Origin: Bacteroidetes bacterium UBA2364
GTDB lineage: Bacteria; Bacteroidota; Rhodothermia; Rhodothermales; UBA2364
Direction of reading: 5' to 3'
DNA length: 23,373 nt
NCBI GenBank assembly: GCA_002344075.1
Contig: DDTM01000009.1
Coordinates: 1-23,373 of the forward strand
This document shows positions 1 through 7,047 of this stretch, one piece after another (position 1 is the stretch's first letter; the number at the start of each line of letters is the position of its first letter). A model generated the notes under the pieces. That model worked only from the letters and a program-made list of their open reading frames with translations, did not search any database and was not told where the DNA came from. Both the position numbers and the translations under genes were made by a program.

Positions 1-55
1 AAAGTTAACCCGCCATTTACACCTGAACGAATCAAAGGTGGCACGGTTAACTTTC
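1..55 (-). repeat. Inverted repeat next to domain V, possible domain VI
   Basis: The bases AAAGTTAACC (1-10) and GGTTAACTTT (46-55) are perfect 10-bp inverted repeats. The interior can pair further through GCCA/TGGC and CCT/AGG with a bulge. The hairpin lies directly 3' of the domain V-like hairpin on the minus strand, where domain VI belongs. A bulged branch-point A at the normal distance from the 3' end cannot be checked because the window stops here, so the assignment is tentative. Confidence 0.4.
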
Positions 56-64
56 GCCATCTCA

Positions 65-101
65 CACCACCGGACGTACCGGTCTCGTATCACGGCGGTT
101 C
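65..101 (-). ncRNA. Domain V-like hairpin of the group II intron remnant
   Basis: On the minus strand the sequence ACCGCCG at the 5' side pairs with CGGTGGT at the 3' side (seven pairs, one G-U). Above this is a CG bulge and a short upper stem capped by AGAC, which matches the layout of intron domain V. The upper part is imperfect: there is one mismatch and one extra base compared with the usual form. It may be a diverged subtype or a decaying ribozyme. The flanking TGTGAG on the 3' side also fits bacterial introns. Confidence 0.6.
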
Positions 102-395
102 ATTAGCGTTTTGCGACGAAGGGCGTACATTTCCGTTAAAGGGGTGTACCCCTTTTGTTTCTGTCGCTTCGCGTCCGTCCTCGATGCGCCGCCCAGCTCA
201 ACTCTCCTGCCATACCTTCGGGTTCCGCCCTATCCTCTGGCAAAAGTCCGTGTCCCTTCAAAAAAAACACGGGTTGGCTGTTTTCATGGCCTTCGCGACA
301 ATCTTACAGTTCAGACGCTGTACGCTAATGTTCAGCCCTTCCCTCAAAAAAATATTGAGGTACTATGGCCTCTGCTGACTTCTGCCGCCCTTCAT

Positions 396-535
396 GTACT
401 CGGACGACTCGGAGAACCCGATGATGTGACCAAGGCGATCGTGTTTTTATTGGATTAAAACCAAAGAAGGTGGATTACGAGCCAAGTGCTGGGACAGTGG
501 ATGGCGGCTTGTACTCGGTACAGTCTGTTTCTTAA
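396..535 (+). pseudogene. Broken 3' end of a short-chain dehydrogenase/reductase gene
   Basis: The frame ending at 458 reads VLGRLGEPDDVTKAIVFLLD and then stops. This matches the segment near the C-terminus of FabG-like SDR enzymes (GRxGEPxDVAxAVxFLxS). A second frame, 473-535, reads DYEPSAGTVDGGLYSVQSVS, which resembles the final YITGxxLxVDGG of the same family. The two pieces lie in the right order with about 17 bases between them and a frame change, so the gene tail has both a frameshift and a stop. The catalytic YxxxK region and the Rossmann fold are not in the window. The upstream side abuts the intron remnant. The match rests on short motifs, and the parent enzyme's substrate cannot be inferred. 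Confidence 0.5.
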
Positions 536-552
536 AGGTTGTACCGAAAAAC

Positions 553-590
553 CAAAAGGCCGGAAACTCTTTGGAAGTCCCGACCTTTTG
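553..590 (-). terminator. Hairpin terminator, probably for the transporter gene
   Basis: The bases 553-563 (CAAAAGGCCGG) pair with 580-590 (CCGACCTTTTG) across a 16-base loop. The single non-Watson-Crick position is a G-U pair when read on the minus strand. The minus-strand transcript then runs into a T-rich stretch. It lies about 95 bases past the stop of the transporter at 685-2361, and could also work weakly for the opposite strand. Confidence 0.55.
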
Positions 591-684
591 TATCTTGAGC
601 CATGAAAAGTCTTTTCTCTGATCGCCAATATACGAACATCAAAGGCACAACGCAAGCCCTTTTTTTGGCTTTCCATCATCCACG

Positions 685-2361
685 CTACATAAAAAACAAA
701 ATCAACAACTGCGCCGCCATAATACGCAAAAATGTGGTGAATGGATAAACGGCGGCATAGGTAACGGCGGGTGCATCGGTCCCGGTAGTCTCATTGGCAA
801 AAGAAAGCGCGGGCGGATCCGTAGAGGCACCTGCAAGCAACCCACACAACTCCATATAGTTCAGCCGAAACACAAAGCGGGCAATCGGCGCAACCACCAA
901 CAATGGGATCAAGGTAATAAGCGCTCCCAGCAACAACCAGTACAAGCCATTTCCTCCAACAAGGGTCTCGACAAAGCCCGGGCCAGCAGAAAGACCAACA
1001 CTTGCCAAAAACAACACAATACCCAACTCTCGCAACATAAGATTTGCGCTTGGTTTTACATAGGTATTAAAAGCGATATTACCTCCATACCGACTGATTA
1101 GGATGGCCACTACCAATGGGCCGCCTGCCAAACCCAACTTAATGGCAACTGGCACACCAGGAATATTCAAAGGAATACTGCCCAGTAGCACACCTGCGGC
1201 GATGCCCAAGAACAAAGAAGCCACATTAGGGGTTCGGAGGCGCTTGGGTGAATTACCAAACTCCCGTGCCAACGCCTCGATATGCGCCTCGTCTCCAATC
1301 ACGGTTACGGTATCTCCAAATTGCAGATGAGTTCGCCCGTCCGGAATAAATTCGATTCCAGAACGATACACGCGGGTAATGGTCACATTAAACCGATGGA
1401 TCACGTCTAACTCTGCCAAGGTCTTGGCATACGCTTCTTTTCGTGTAATGTTTATGCGGCGCGAAACCAAATTCTGTTGTGGGGTTTTGGAAAGATCCAT
1501 CTTGCTGTCTTCGCCCACAACCATCCGGAGGCGGTCAAAATCCTCACGGTTGGCGACAATCAGAACCACATCATTTTCTTGAAGGACGGTTTCTGCGGTG
1601 GTCGGAGAAATTTTCCCGTTCTGATAAATCCGCGAAATGACCAAATTACTTTTCAGAATATCCCGAATGGCCTTCACCGGACGCCCAAAGACCATCGGAT
1701 TTTTGACGGTGAGAGTAATGGTGCTGGGAGTGGGGTTAATGGCCACCTGCTTTTTGTTGTGTAACCGTGCCTCGGCGGGAATATTTACCTGAAGAATTCG
1801 TTTCAGGATGAGCATGGTGAGTACAATACCGAGCACGCCAAACGGGTATGCAAGTGCGTACCCAGCAGCAACCGGAGACTTCGCCAGCTCAGGATTCTGC
1901 GCTGCCAAATCCGCCAACGTTTGCTGGGCCGCTCCCAATCCAGGCGTATTGGTTACAGCACCCGACATAATGCCCACCAGCGTGGCCATTGGAAGTTGGG
2001 TAATGTAGTGCAGAGCAATTACAAGCAAGACTCCCATACCTACGATTAGCGCAGCAAGGCCATTCAACTTAAGTCCTTCGCGGCGGAGCGAAGCAAAAAA
2101 ACCAGGTCCCACTTGTAAGCCGATGGTATAAACAAACAGAATAAGCCCAAGTTCTTTGGCAAAATGTAAGGCTTCATGATTCACCTCAAAACCCAGAAAA
2201 GAAGCACCCAACCCCGCAAACAATACACAGGCAATCCCAAAAGAGATCCCCCAAATCTTTATTTTTCCAAACCCTACACCAATTGCGATAACGATACTAT
2301 ATACCAGCAAGGTATAGGCAATGGCGCTTTTATCCGTCAATAAATCAATCAACCAATTCAT
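685..2361 (-). CDS. AspT/YidE-like transporter with two RCK_C domains
   Basis: This 558-residue protein has the full architecture of the aspartate:alanine exchanger (AAE) family, to which AspT, YidE and YbjL belong. The N-terminal hydrophobic half (about 1-190) contains the repeat motif SGAVTNTPG near 133-141. Two TrkA-C/RCK_C regulatory domains (about 205-375) follow. The C-terminal hydrophobic half (380-558) has the matching motif AGASTDPPA near 510-518. The two TNTP/TDPP motifs are the duplicated signature of the family. AspT exchanges aspartate for alanine, but most members have unknown substrates, so none is assigned. It is an inner-membrane protein. It is transcribed alone. No Shine-Dalgarno sequence precedes the ATG. 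Family confidence is high; substrate is unknown. Confidence 0.9.
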   Translation of the reverse strand: MNWLIDLLTDKSAIAYTLLVYSIVIAIGVGFGKIKIWGISFGIACVLFAGLGASFLGFEVNHEALHFAKELGLILFVYTIGLQVGPGFFASLRREGLKLNGLAALIVGMGVLLVIALHYITQLPMATLVGIMSGAVTNTPGLGAAQQTLADLAAQNPELAKSPVAAGYALAYPFGVLGIVLTMLILKRILQVNIPAEARLHNKKQVAINPTPSTITLTVKNPMVFGRPVKAIRDILKSNLVISRIYQNGKISPTTAETVLQENDVVLIVANREDFDRLRMVVGEDSKMDLSKTPQQNLVSRRINITRKEAYAKTLAELDVIHRFNVTITRVYRSGIEFIPDGRTHLQFGDTVTVIGDEAHIEALAREFGNSPKRLRTPNVASLFLGIAAGVLLGSIPLNIPGVPVAIKLGLAGGPLVVAILISRYGGNIAFNTYVKPSANLMLRELGIVLFLASVGLSAGPGFVETLVGGNGLYWLLLGALITLIPLLVVAPIARFVFRLNYMELCGLLAGASTDPPALSFANETTGTDAPAVTYAAVYPFTTFLRIMAAQLLILFFM

Positions 2362-2532
2362 ACAGCAGGAGGTGTGTCCAAATTCAATGGCAAAGAGGGC
2401 ATTAATTTCCGGATATTCACCGAAGAGTGCAAGCGCCTAACCATGAAGATGCAAATACGAAAGGGCTTTTCGACAAGTGGTTTTGTAAAATTCTTCTGAT
2501 CAGTCGGCTCTACACCTATTTTTTGTATATCC

Positions 2533-2961
2533 TTAAGAGCCGTGATCGCCCTTTAATCGAACCACAACGTGGGGATTGATACCCCGAATCTCCCGAATAA
2601 ATCCAACTTTGTCTTTTGGAGAAATAAGTACCATGCTGCGGTGGGCATACCGGATTTCTAAGCGGTCTAATGATGTAGCGGGTGCACTGAGTGGATTACG
2701 AGTTTCCGAAATAGCGTGTATATCTTGAATATTTATCTTTAAATCAATAAAAAAACCAGACCTCACCCTCAAAATATTCTGGTCAATCACATAGTATGTC
2801 GTCGTAAAAATATAATAAACAAAGCCCGTAACCGCCAAAACAACCAATGCTCCAACCCAGCGTGGCTTTTCCCAGACCGACAATACCAATACGGTTCCGA
2901 GTACCAATGTAACGGGAATAGTCAATTCCAACCCAATCTTAGATTTATAAACACGCGCCAT
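2533..2961 (-). CDS. Small membrane protein with bacterial PH domain (bPH_4-like)
   Basis: From the ATG at 2961 the product is 142 residues. Two hydrophobic segments (about 13-30 and 35-55) are followed by a soluble domain. That domain contains NPLSAPATSLDRLEI and VLISPKDKVGFI, which are typical of the bPH_4 (DUF1200, YokE-like) family common in Bacteroidota. Function is unknown for the family; it may sit under the membrane. An in-frame extension to 3024 exists, but its first 21 residues look unlike the family, whose members usually start near KxYKSKIGxE, so I chose the internal start. It is a single-gene unit, with about 170 bp before the transporter gene downstream. Confidence 0.75.
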   Translation of the reverse strand: MARVYKSKIGLELTIPVTLVLGTVLVLSVWEKPRWVGALVVLAVTGFVYYIFTTTYYVIDQNILRVRSGFFIDLKINIQDIHAISETRNPLSAPATSLDRLEIRYAHRSMVLISPKDKVGFIREIRGINPHVVVRLKGDHGS

Positions 2962-3194
2962 TAGACTGATTTGGTTGCAGGTGAAAACTTTGATAGACAT
3001 AAATATAAACACATGCTCGGTCATTAACTATTCTTACAGGTAAAAAACAATGAACAATAACTTTTTGCTCCTATCCTAACAACCAGAATGAGCCGTCAAG
3101 TAGAATAGGGTTTGTATAATTATTTATCTTGGCTTTGTCAAGGTGAAGTGTAGTGCCTGATGCATACAACGACGTAGATAGTTCCTATTAATAT

Positions 3195-3782
3195 ATGGAT
3201 TTCGCTATGATAGAACAGCTAAACATGGTCTATTTTTCGCATCGAGAGGAGTGGCGTGCGTGGCTACAAGCCAATTTTGAGACCACAAAAGAAATATGGT
3301 TTGTATTCCCCAAAAAGAATTCGGGGTTACCCGCAGTTTCTTACAATGATGCAGTAGAAGAAGCCTTGTGCTTTGGCTGGATAGACAGCACGATCCGATC
3401 ACTTGATGAGGATCGAAAAATTCAGCGTTTTACTCCCAGAAGACCCAAAAGTACCTATTCTCAGCCCAATATCGAACGTTTGAATTGGCTTTGGGAACAA
3501 AACTTGATTCATCCAAAGGTGGCAGAAAAAGTAGCCGTTATGGTACAAACACCTTTTGTATTTCCTGAAGATCTTATCGCAACCCTGCAACAAGAACCTG
3601 AAGTATGGAAACATTTTCAACAGTTTTCAGAAGGTTATAAAAGAATTCGGCTTGCCTATATAGAAGATGCCAAAATCCGCCCAGAGGAGTATCAAAAAAG
3701 ACTGGAGCACTTTATATCAAAAACCAAAGTAGGAAAACAAATTCCGGGATACGGCGGCATTGAGAAATATTATGCCCGATAA
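3195..3782 (+). CDS. YdeI/OmdA-family protein
   Basis: The 195-residue product matches the YdeI/OmpD-associated (OmdA) family along its whole length. It has an N-terminal HREEWRAWLQ, a central EALCFGWIDS and FTPRRPKSTYS, and a C-terminal FISKTKVGKQI and GYGGIEKYY. The family is soluble and widespread in Bacteroidota. Some members have been linked to resistance to bacteriocins or antimicrobial peptides, but the biochemical role is not settled. ATG codons at 3195 and 3207 are both possible starts; neither has a clear ribosome-binding site. It is flanked by about 230 bp upstream, after a divergent gene, and is probably transcribed alone. No signal peptide is visible. Confidence 0.85.
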   Translation: MDFAMIEQLNMVYFSHREEWRAWLQANFETTKEIWFVFPKKNSGLPAVSYNDAVEEALCFGWIDSTIRSLDEDRKIQRFTPRRPKSTYSQPNIERLNWLWEQNLIHPKVAEKVAVMVQTPFVFPEDLIATLQQEPEVWKHFQQFSEGYKRIRLAYIEDAKIRPEEYQKRLEHFISKTKVGKQIPGYGGIEKYYAR

Positions 3783-3903
3783 TCTAAAGATGTACCACAG
3801 AAGTCAATTGAAGGCTTTGAACATGAATACTGAACTTTGTAAATACTGTTTTTGAGAGGTTGCATTTTTGACAAATCGCTTTGTGCGTATCTTACCTTCA
3901 AAA

Positions 3904-4794
3904 ATGCTCGGACGACCTTTTGGCCTTTATGGTCTAATCACGTTTTTACTCTCGTGTATGATGCCCCTCATTTTTGCACAAGATTTCGACTGGCAGGGCC
4001 ATCGCGGTGCGCGAGGTTTGTTGCCGGAAAACACCCTACCAGCCTTCTTAAAGGCATTGGATTTAGGAGTCACGACCCTTGAGATGGATGTGGTAATATC
4101 GGCAGATGGCCTCGCGGTGGTCTCGCACGAGCCTTGGATGAATCCACTAATTTGTACCCAACCAGATGGATCCCCCATTCCTGAACAAGAAGCAAAACGT
4201 CACAATTTATACCAGATGGATTATGCACTCATTCGTCAATACGATTGTGGGACAAAGGGGCATCCACGTTTTCCGGAGCAAGCAGCGATCCCCGCGCATA
4301 AACCATTGCTCTCGGAAGTCCTCCGTGCAGCCGAAGCACATGCCCTACAAACCGGACGCCCGCATCCACAGTACAATATAGAAACCAAAATGGAACCAAA
4401 TGGAGACGGTATTTTTCAGCCAGACCCAAAAATAGTTGCCAGAATCGTGTATCAGACGATCACGCAGGCTGGGGTAAAAGACCGTGCAGTCATACAATCA
4501 TTCGACTTCCGGACACTAAGGGTCTTGCACAAAACAGATCCCAGCCTCCGTTTGGCAATGCTCACTGCCGACGCTTGGGGATACAGAATCAACCGCTGGC
4601 GATTGGGCTTCCGGCCATATGCTTTTAGCCCGTACCATCAAACCTTACGGACATGCAGTATTCGCAGTGCCCACCGAGACAATGTAAAGGTGATCCCTTG
4701 GACGGTGAATGATCCCAAACGTATGAGGACTTTAATTAAGAGAGGTGTAGATGGCATCATTACGGACTACCCGAATCGTATCCCATTTCCATAA
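3904..4794 (+). CDS. Exported glycerophosphodiester phosphodiesterase
   Basis: This enzyme family hydrolyses glycerophosphodiesters to glycerol-3-phosphate and an alcohol. From the ATG at 3904 the protein has 296 residues, with a signal peptide of about 25 residues ending in LIFA before QDFDW. The catalytic and metal-binding set is present: HRG at 33-35, the paired E60 and D62 (LEMDV), H75 in VSHEP, and E160 in NIETK. The C-terminal VIPWTVND and GVDGIITDYP complete the barrel. A longer reading from a TTG at 3868 would put 12 extra residues before the signal peptide and is less likely. The signal peptide places it in the periplasm or makes it a secreted protein. It is convergent with the next gene, leaving six bases between stops. 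Confidence 0.9.
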   Translation: MLGRPFGLYGLITFLLSCMMPLIFAQDFDWQGHRGARGLLPENTLPAFLKALDLGVTTLEMDVVISADGLAVVSHEPWMNPLICTQPDGSPIPEQEAKRHNLYQMDYALIRQYDCGTKGHPRFPEQAAIPAHKPLLSEVLRAAEAHALQTGRPHPQYNIETKMEPNGDGIFQPDPKIVARIVYQTITQAGVKDRAVIQSFDFRTLRVLHKTDPSLRLAMLTADAWGYRINRWRLGFRPYAFSPYHQTLRTCSIRSAHRDNVKVIPWTVNDPKRMRTLIKRGVDGIITDYPNRIPFP

Positions 4795-4800
4795 ACCCCT

Positions 4801-5247
4801 TTAAGGATTTTTTTTGGGTGGCTTTAACCGATCGCGAATGGCCAAGATTTCAGCCTTTGTGAAACTACCCGATAGCTGAACCCTTCCTCCAGCAACCGCT
4901 TCTTGGATCACGGGCGCGCTAATGATCCGGTTGTCTGCGACGATAGCCATTTTTTTTCCTATCCAGTTTTGGGTGGCGTAAAAAAAGACCACACGTCCTG
5001 CTGCATCAAGTACAATTTCCAATACCCAAAAGCCAAATTCTTTTTTGATTTTCATCTTTTGAATGTGTGTTTGCGCCAGAACAGGGGTTGGACGTAAAAA
5101 CAAGACCCCTTCTGGGCCCTCGCGGCTGAGGGTAGAATCAGATGCCACATCGGCATAATAAAACCCATTTTGGAGCGATTGGGCAATGGTACGCCCACAA
5201 AACAGGCCACCTATCAAGATGCCAGCCAACAGAGATCGTATTTTCAT
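4801..5247 (-). CDS. Exported stand-alone SecD-P1-head-like protein
   Basis: The 148-residue product begins with a signal peptide (MKIRSLLAGILIGG to about residue 22, ending in TIAQ). Its C-terminal half reads KMAIVADNRIISAPVIQEAV and GGRVQLSGSFTKAEILAIRD. This is the pattern of the SecD/SecDF P1 periplasmic head (VVLDGKVISAPVI, GGxxxITGxFT). SecD proteins place this domain between membrane helices; here it stands alone with no transmembrane channel part. The N-terminal half has no match I recognise, though FLRPTPVL resembles the start of the same SecD region. It may bind exported or envelope proteins, but that is only inference. The start is the ATG at 5247; the longer frame from 5256 starts with TTG. 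Confidence 0.7.
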   Translation of the reverse strand: MKIRSLLAGILIGGLFCGRTIAQSLQNGFYYADVASDSTLSREGPEGVLFLRPTPVLAQTHIQKMKIKKEFGFWVLEIVLDAAGRVVFFYATQNWIGKKMAIVADNRIISAPVIQEAVAGGRVQLSGSFTKAEILAIRDRLKPPKKNP

Positions 5248-5338
5248 ATCCAGCAAGTGTTAAACCTGTATGAAAGCGGCTGACCATCCTTTATTAACTA
5301 AAGCCTCAGGGAAATGGTATTGCTGTTAAGCGTGCCCA

Positions 5339-6172
5339 TTATTCAAGCATCAAGAGAACCTGTGCAAGGGTATGTGCCTGTGGGAATGCTTCCTGAAGGG
5401 CCAAACCTCCCCAGCCCAATACAACGAGCAACAAGGTCAATATCCACCATGTTTTGCGAAAGACGGTCCAAAGCCAATGTCCAGTTTCTTCCTCTCGGAT
5501 ACCACGTGCAAGGGTAGATGCGAGTACGCCGTCCACAAAAACCTCCGCAAGAATGCCGGGGGCTGCCCAGATAATATAAGAGAAAGCCGCTAAAATGGCT
5601 CCCACAATAAGAACAATGATGAGTAGGGCTGCGCCGTCATCCAAATCAATCCCACCGATTCCACCACTGCCACCCTTTCCGCTAAACCACCCACTTCCAC
5701 TTGTTTTAGGCAAAGCTTCTACAGATGCAAACGCCTCCGATTGGGAGATGCCCGAACTGCCCGAAGCCCAAGAACCACCCGCACCACCGCCGCCAAAAGA
5801 GCCTCCACCTGGCTTAAAGTCGCTACCAGTGCTTCCACCAGAACCGCCCCAACGCGGCATATCAAAAGACCAGTCTCCCCCCGACGAACCGCCCTTGGTT
5901 GCTTTTTCCCTATAGGCATCTGTTTTTCTACGCTGGTATTTAATCCATTGCCACACACAAAACAGAAACACTCCATAAGCAACCAACATAGACAGCGGAT
6001 AACGGTACCCCATGTGGGACAGTCCCAGGCCCCTGTACAAGGTAAAAGAAACCAAAAAACCAGACAAGGCCGTAATCAATACAATCCCGAACATCTGAAG
6101 GCGGGGTAGATTGGGAGAAAGACGTTTTTTGGCCTGCTCCACCAATCGTTCCCGTACAGTCTGAACACTCAT
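5339..6172 (-). CDS. Four-helix membrane protein with long Gly/Ser-rich linker, unknown function
   Basis: The 277 residues divide clearly. There is a basic N-terminus, two helices (about 28-47 and 57-77), a low-complexity linker of about 100 residues (88-185) rich in Gly, Ser and aromatic residues, a helix at about 186-207, a short conserved-looking region (VFVDGVLASTLARGIREEET then HWLWTVFRKTWW), and a last helix at about 238-256. The C-terminal part resembles uncharacterised proteins I recall from several phyla that also carry a Gly-rich segment; no function is known to me. The linker is probably disordered. The ATG at 6172 has no visible Shine-Dalgarno sequence. It may share a transcript with the SecD-P1-like gene 91 bp downstream on the same strand. 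Confidence 0.7.
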   Translation of the reverse strand: MSVQTVRERLVEQAKKRLSPNLPRLQMFGIVLITALSGFLVSFTLYRGLGLSHMGYRYPLSMLVAYGVFLFCVWQWIKYQRRKTDAYREKATKGGSSGGDWSFDMPRWGGSGGSTGSDFKPGGGSFGGGGAGGSWASGSSGISQSEAFASVEALPKTSGSGWFSGKGGSGGIGGIDLDDGAALLIIVLIVGAILAAFSYIIWAAPGILAEVFVDGVLASTLARGIREEETGHWLWTVFRKTWWILTLLLVVLGWGGLALQEAFPQAHTLAQVLLMLE

Positions 6173-6316
6173 GACTTTTTTTTGTAAAAGCTACGTCGTA
6201 GATTCCGGAAAAACAACCATTTTTCAGCATTGATTGATCCGATACTATATCTACCAGAAAGCCCCAGCAATTCAGGAACCCGATGGTATGTGGGCCTTTC
6301 ATCCTCCAAAACGGCT

Positions 6317-6919
6317 ATGAAAACAGTTCTCTATTACAGCCTCTTTGCTTATCTGATCCTCGTGTTCGGATTAACCTTTTTCCTCCCGACATGGCGCGTA
6401 TGGAAAAAAACAGGCATTTTCCCCATCACCTTTGGCAAAAGCGACAATGCACATGACTTTGTAGGAAATATATTTAAGGCCCTGTTAATACTCCTCTTGT
6501 TTATGGGCGCTCTTTATGCCTTCTTACCATCTGCTGCGGAATACCTCCTGCCGGTTTGGTATATCCAAAAACCTATTATACAGGTTCTTGGACTGTTTCT
6601 TTTGTTTGCCGCCCTCGTTTGGATCATCGTGGCTCAACAACAAATGGCCTCCTCATGGCGGATTGGCATTGACGAAAAGAATGTCACCAATCTTGTGACA
6701 ACGGGTGTTTTTACCCATTCGCGGAATCCAATTTTCCTTGGTATGCTTTTTACCCTGCTCGGCCTATTTTTAGTCCTTCCAAATGCCCTTTCATTTGCGA
6801 TCTTGTGCATGGGTTTTGTCACAATACATGTACAGGTTCGGCTGGAAGAAGCGTGGCTACGTAATACACATGGTGAAGCCTATGATGAATACTGCCGCAA
6901 GACCCGACGTTGGATTTAA
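6317..6919 (+). CDS. PEMT/ICMT-type membrane methyltransferase
   Basis: From the ATG at 6317 the protein has 200 residues with about five hydrophobic helices. Its C-terminal half carries the cofactor-binding pattern of the isoprenylcysteine carboxyl methyltransferase and phospholipid methyltransferase superfamily: GVFTHSRNPIFLGM, then an RLEEAWL helix and EAYDEYCRKTRRW. These bacterial proteins use S-adenosylmethionine in the membrane, but the acceptor is usually unknown; ICMT-like bacterial members do not imply prenylated proteins. The upstream in-frame TTG at 6230 would add 29 residues of non-hydrophobic sequence and is unlikely. It is transcribed away from the Gly-rich membrane protein, with 144 bp between start codons. 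Confidence 0.85.
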   Translation: MKTVLYYSLFAYLILVFGLTFFLPTWRVWKKTGIFPITFGKSDNAHDFVGNIFKALLILLLFMGALYAFLPSAAEYLLPVWYIQKPIIQVLGLFLLFAALVWIIVAQQQMASSWRIGIDEKNVTNLVTTGVFTHSRNPIFLGMLFTLLGLFLVLPNALSFAILCMGFVTIHVQVRLEEAWLRNTHGEAYDEYCRKTRRWI

Positions 6920-6993
6920 AAGACATCTTTTAGGGCAATAATCTTTCCGAAAACGACCAATTTACCAGACGGTAAGGAATGGGCAGGAGACAA

Positions 6994-7021
6994 ATGAGGC
7001 GCCCCTTCATCATACTTTTTT
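6994..7021 (+). terminator. Weak hairpin plus T-run after the methyltransferase gene
   Basis: ATGAGG (6994-6999) can pair with CCTTCAT (7004-7010) with one bulged base across the loop CGCC. A run of six T residues lies at 7016-7021. A second short hairpin, TTACC-AGAC-GGTAA, lies at 6962-6975. Either could end the methyltransferase transcript in this 128-bp convergent gap. The stems are short, so confidence is low. Confidence 0.3.
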
Positions 7022-7047
7022 GTCCAAATAAATTGACCAAGGCGTGT

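Larger units (their letters stand above)
1..397 (-). mobile_element. Group II intron remnant without intact reverse transcriptase
   Basis: Read on the minus strand, this stretch carries two hallmarks of a bacterial group II intron. One is a domain V-like hairpin at 65-101 starting GAACCGCCG and ending CGGTGGTG. The other, near the far end, is a segment reading TCAGCAGAGGCCATAGTAC (about 360-378), which in many bacterial introns lies just before the intron-encoded protein. Only about 260 bases separate them, so the roughly 1.3-kb reverse transcriptase gene is missing; the only frames there are short and broken. No GTGYG-type 5' end is visible, so domains I-III are also mostly absent. The 3' end lies at or beyond the left edge. 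This is a truncated, inactive copy, identified from memory of consensus sequences rather than a search. Confidence 0.6.

Noticed and set aside
111..458. Open frame of 115 codons on the plus strand through the intron remnant
   Set aside because: The first 95 residues are antisense to intron sequence. Only the last 20 resemble a real protein, so this is a junction artefact.
455..679. Open frame of 74 codons on the minus strand downstream of the transporter
   Set aside because: It covers the terminator-like hairpin and the SDR tail, has no recognisable motif and an odd composition, so it is not a gene.
3115..3120. TATAAT upstream of the YdeI-family gene
   Set aside because: No matching -35 sequence at the right distance, and it does not fit the Bacteroidota-type promoter (TTTG and TAnnTTTG).
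4796..4830. Run of eight T residues between the phosphodiesterase and SecD-P1-like genes as a terminator
   Set aside because: There is no hairpin before the T-run, and it lies within the last codons of the minus-strand gene.
5595..5915. Proline-rich open frame opposite the Gly-rich membrane protein
   Set aside because: Its Pro and Ala richness is the mirror of the Gly/Ser codons on the other strand.
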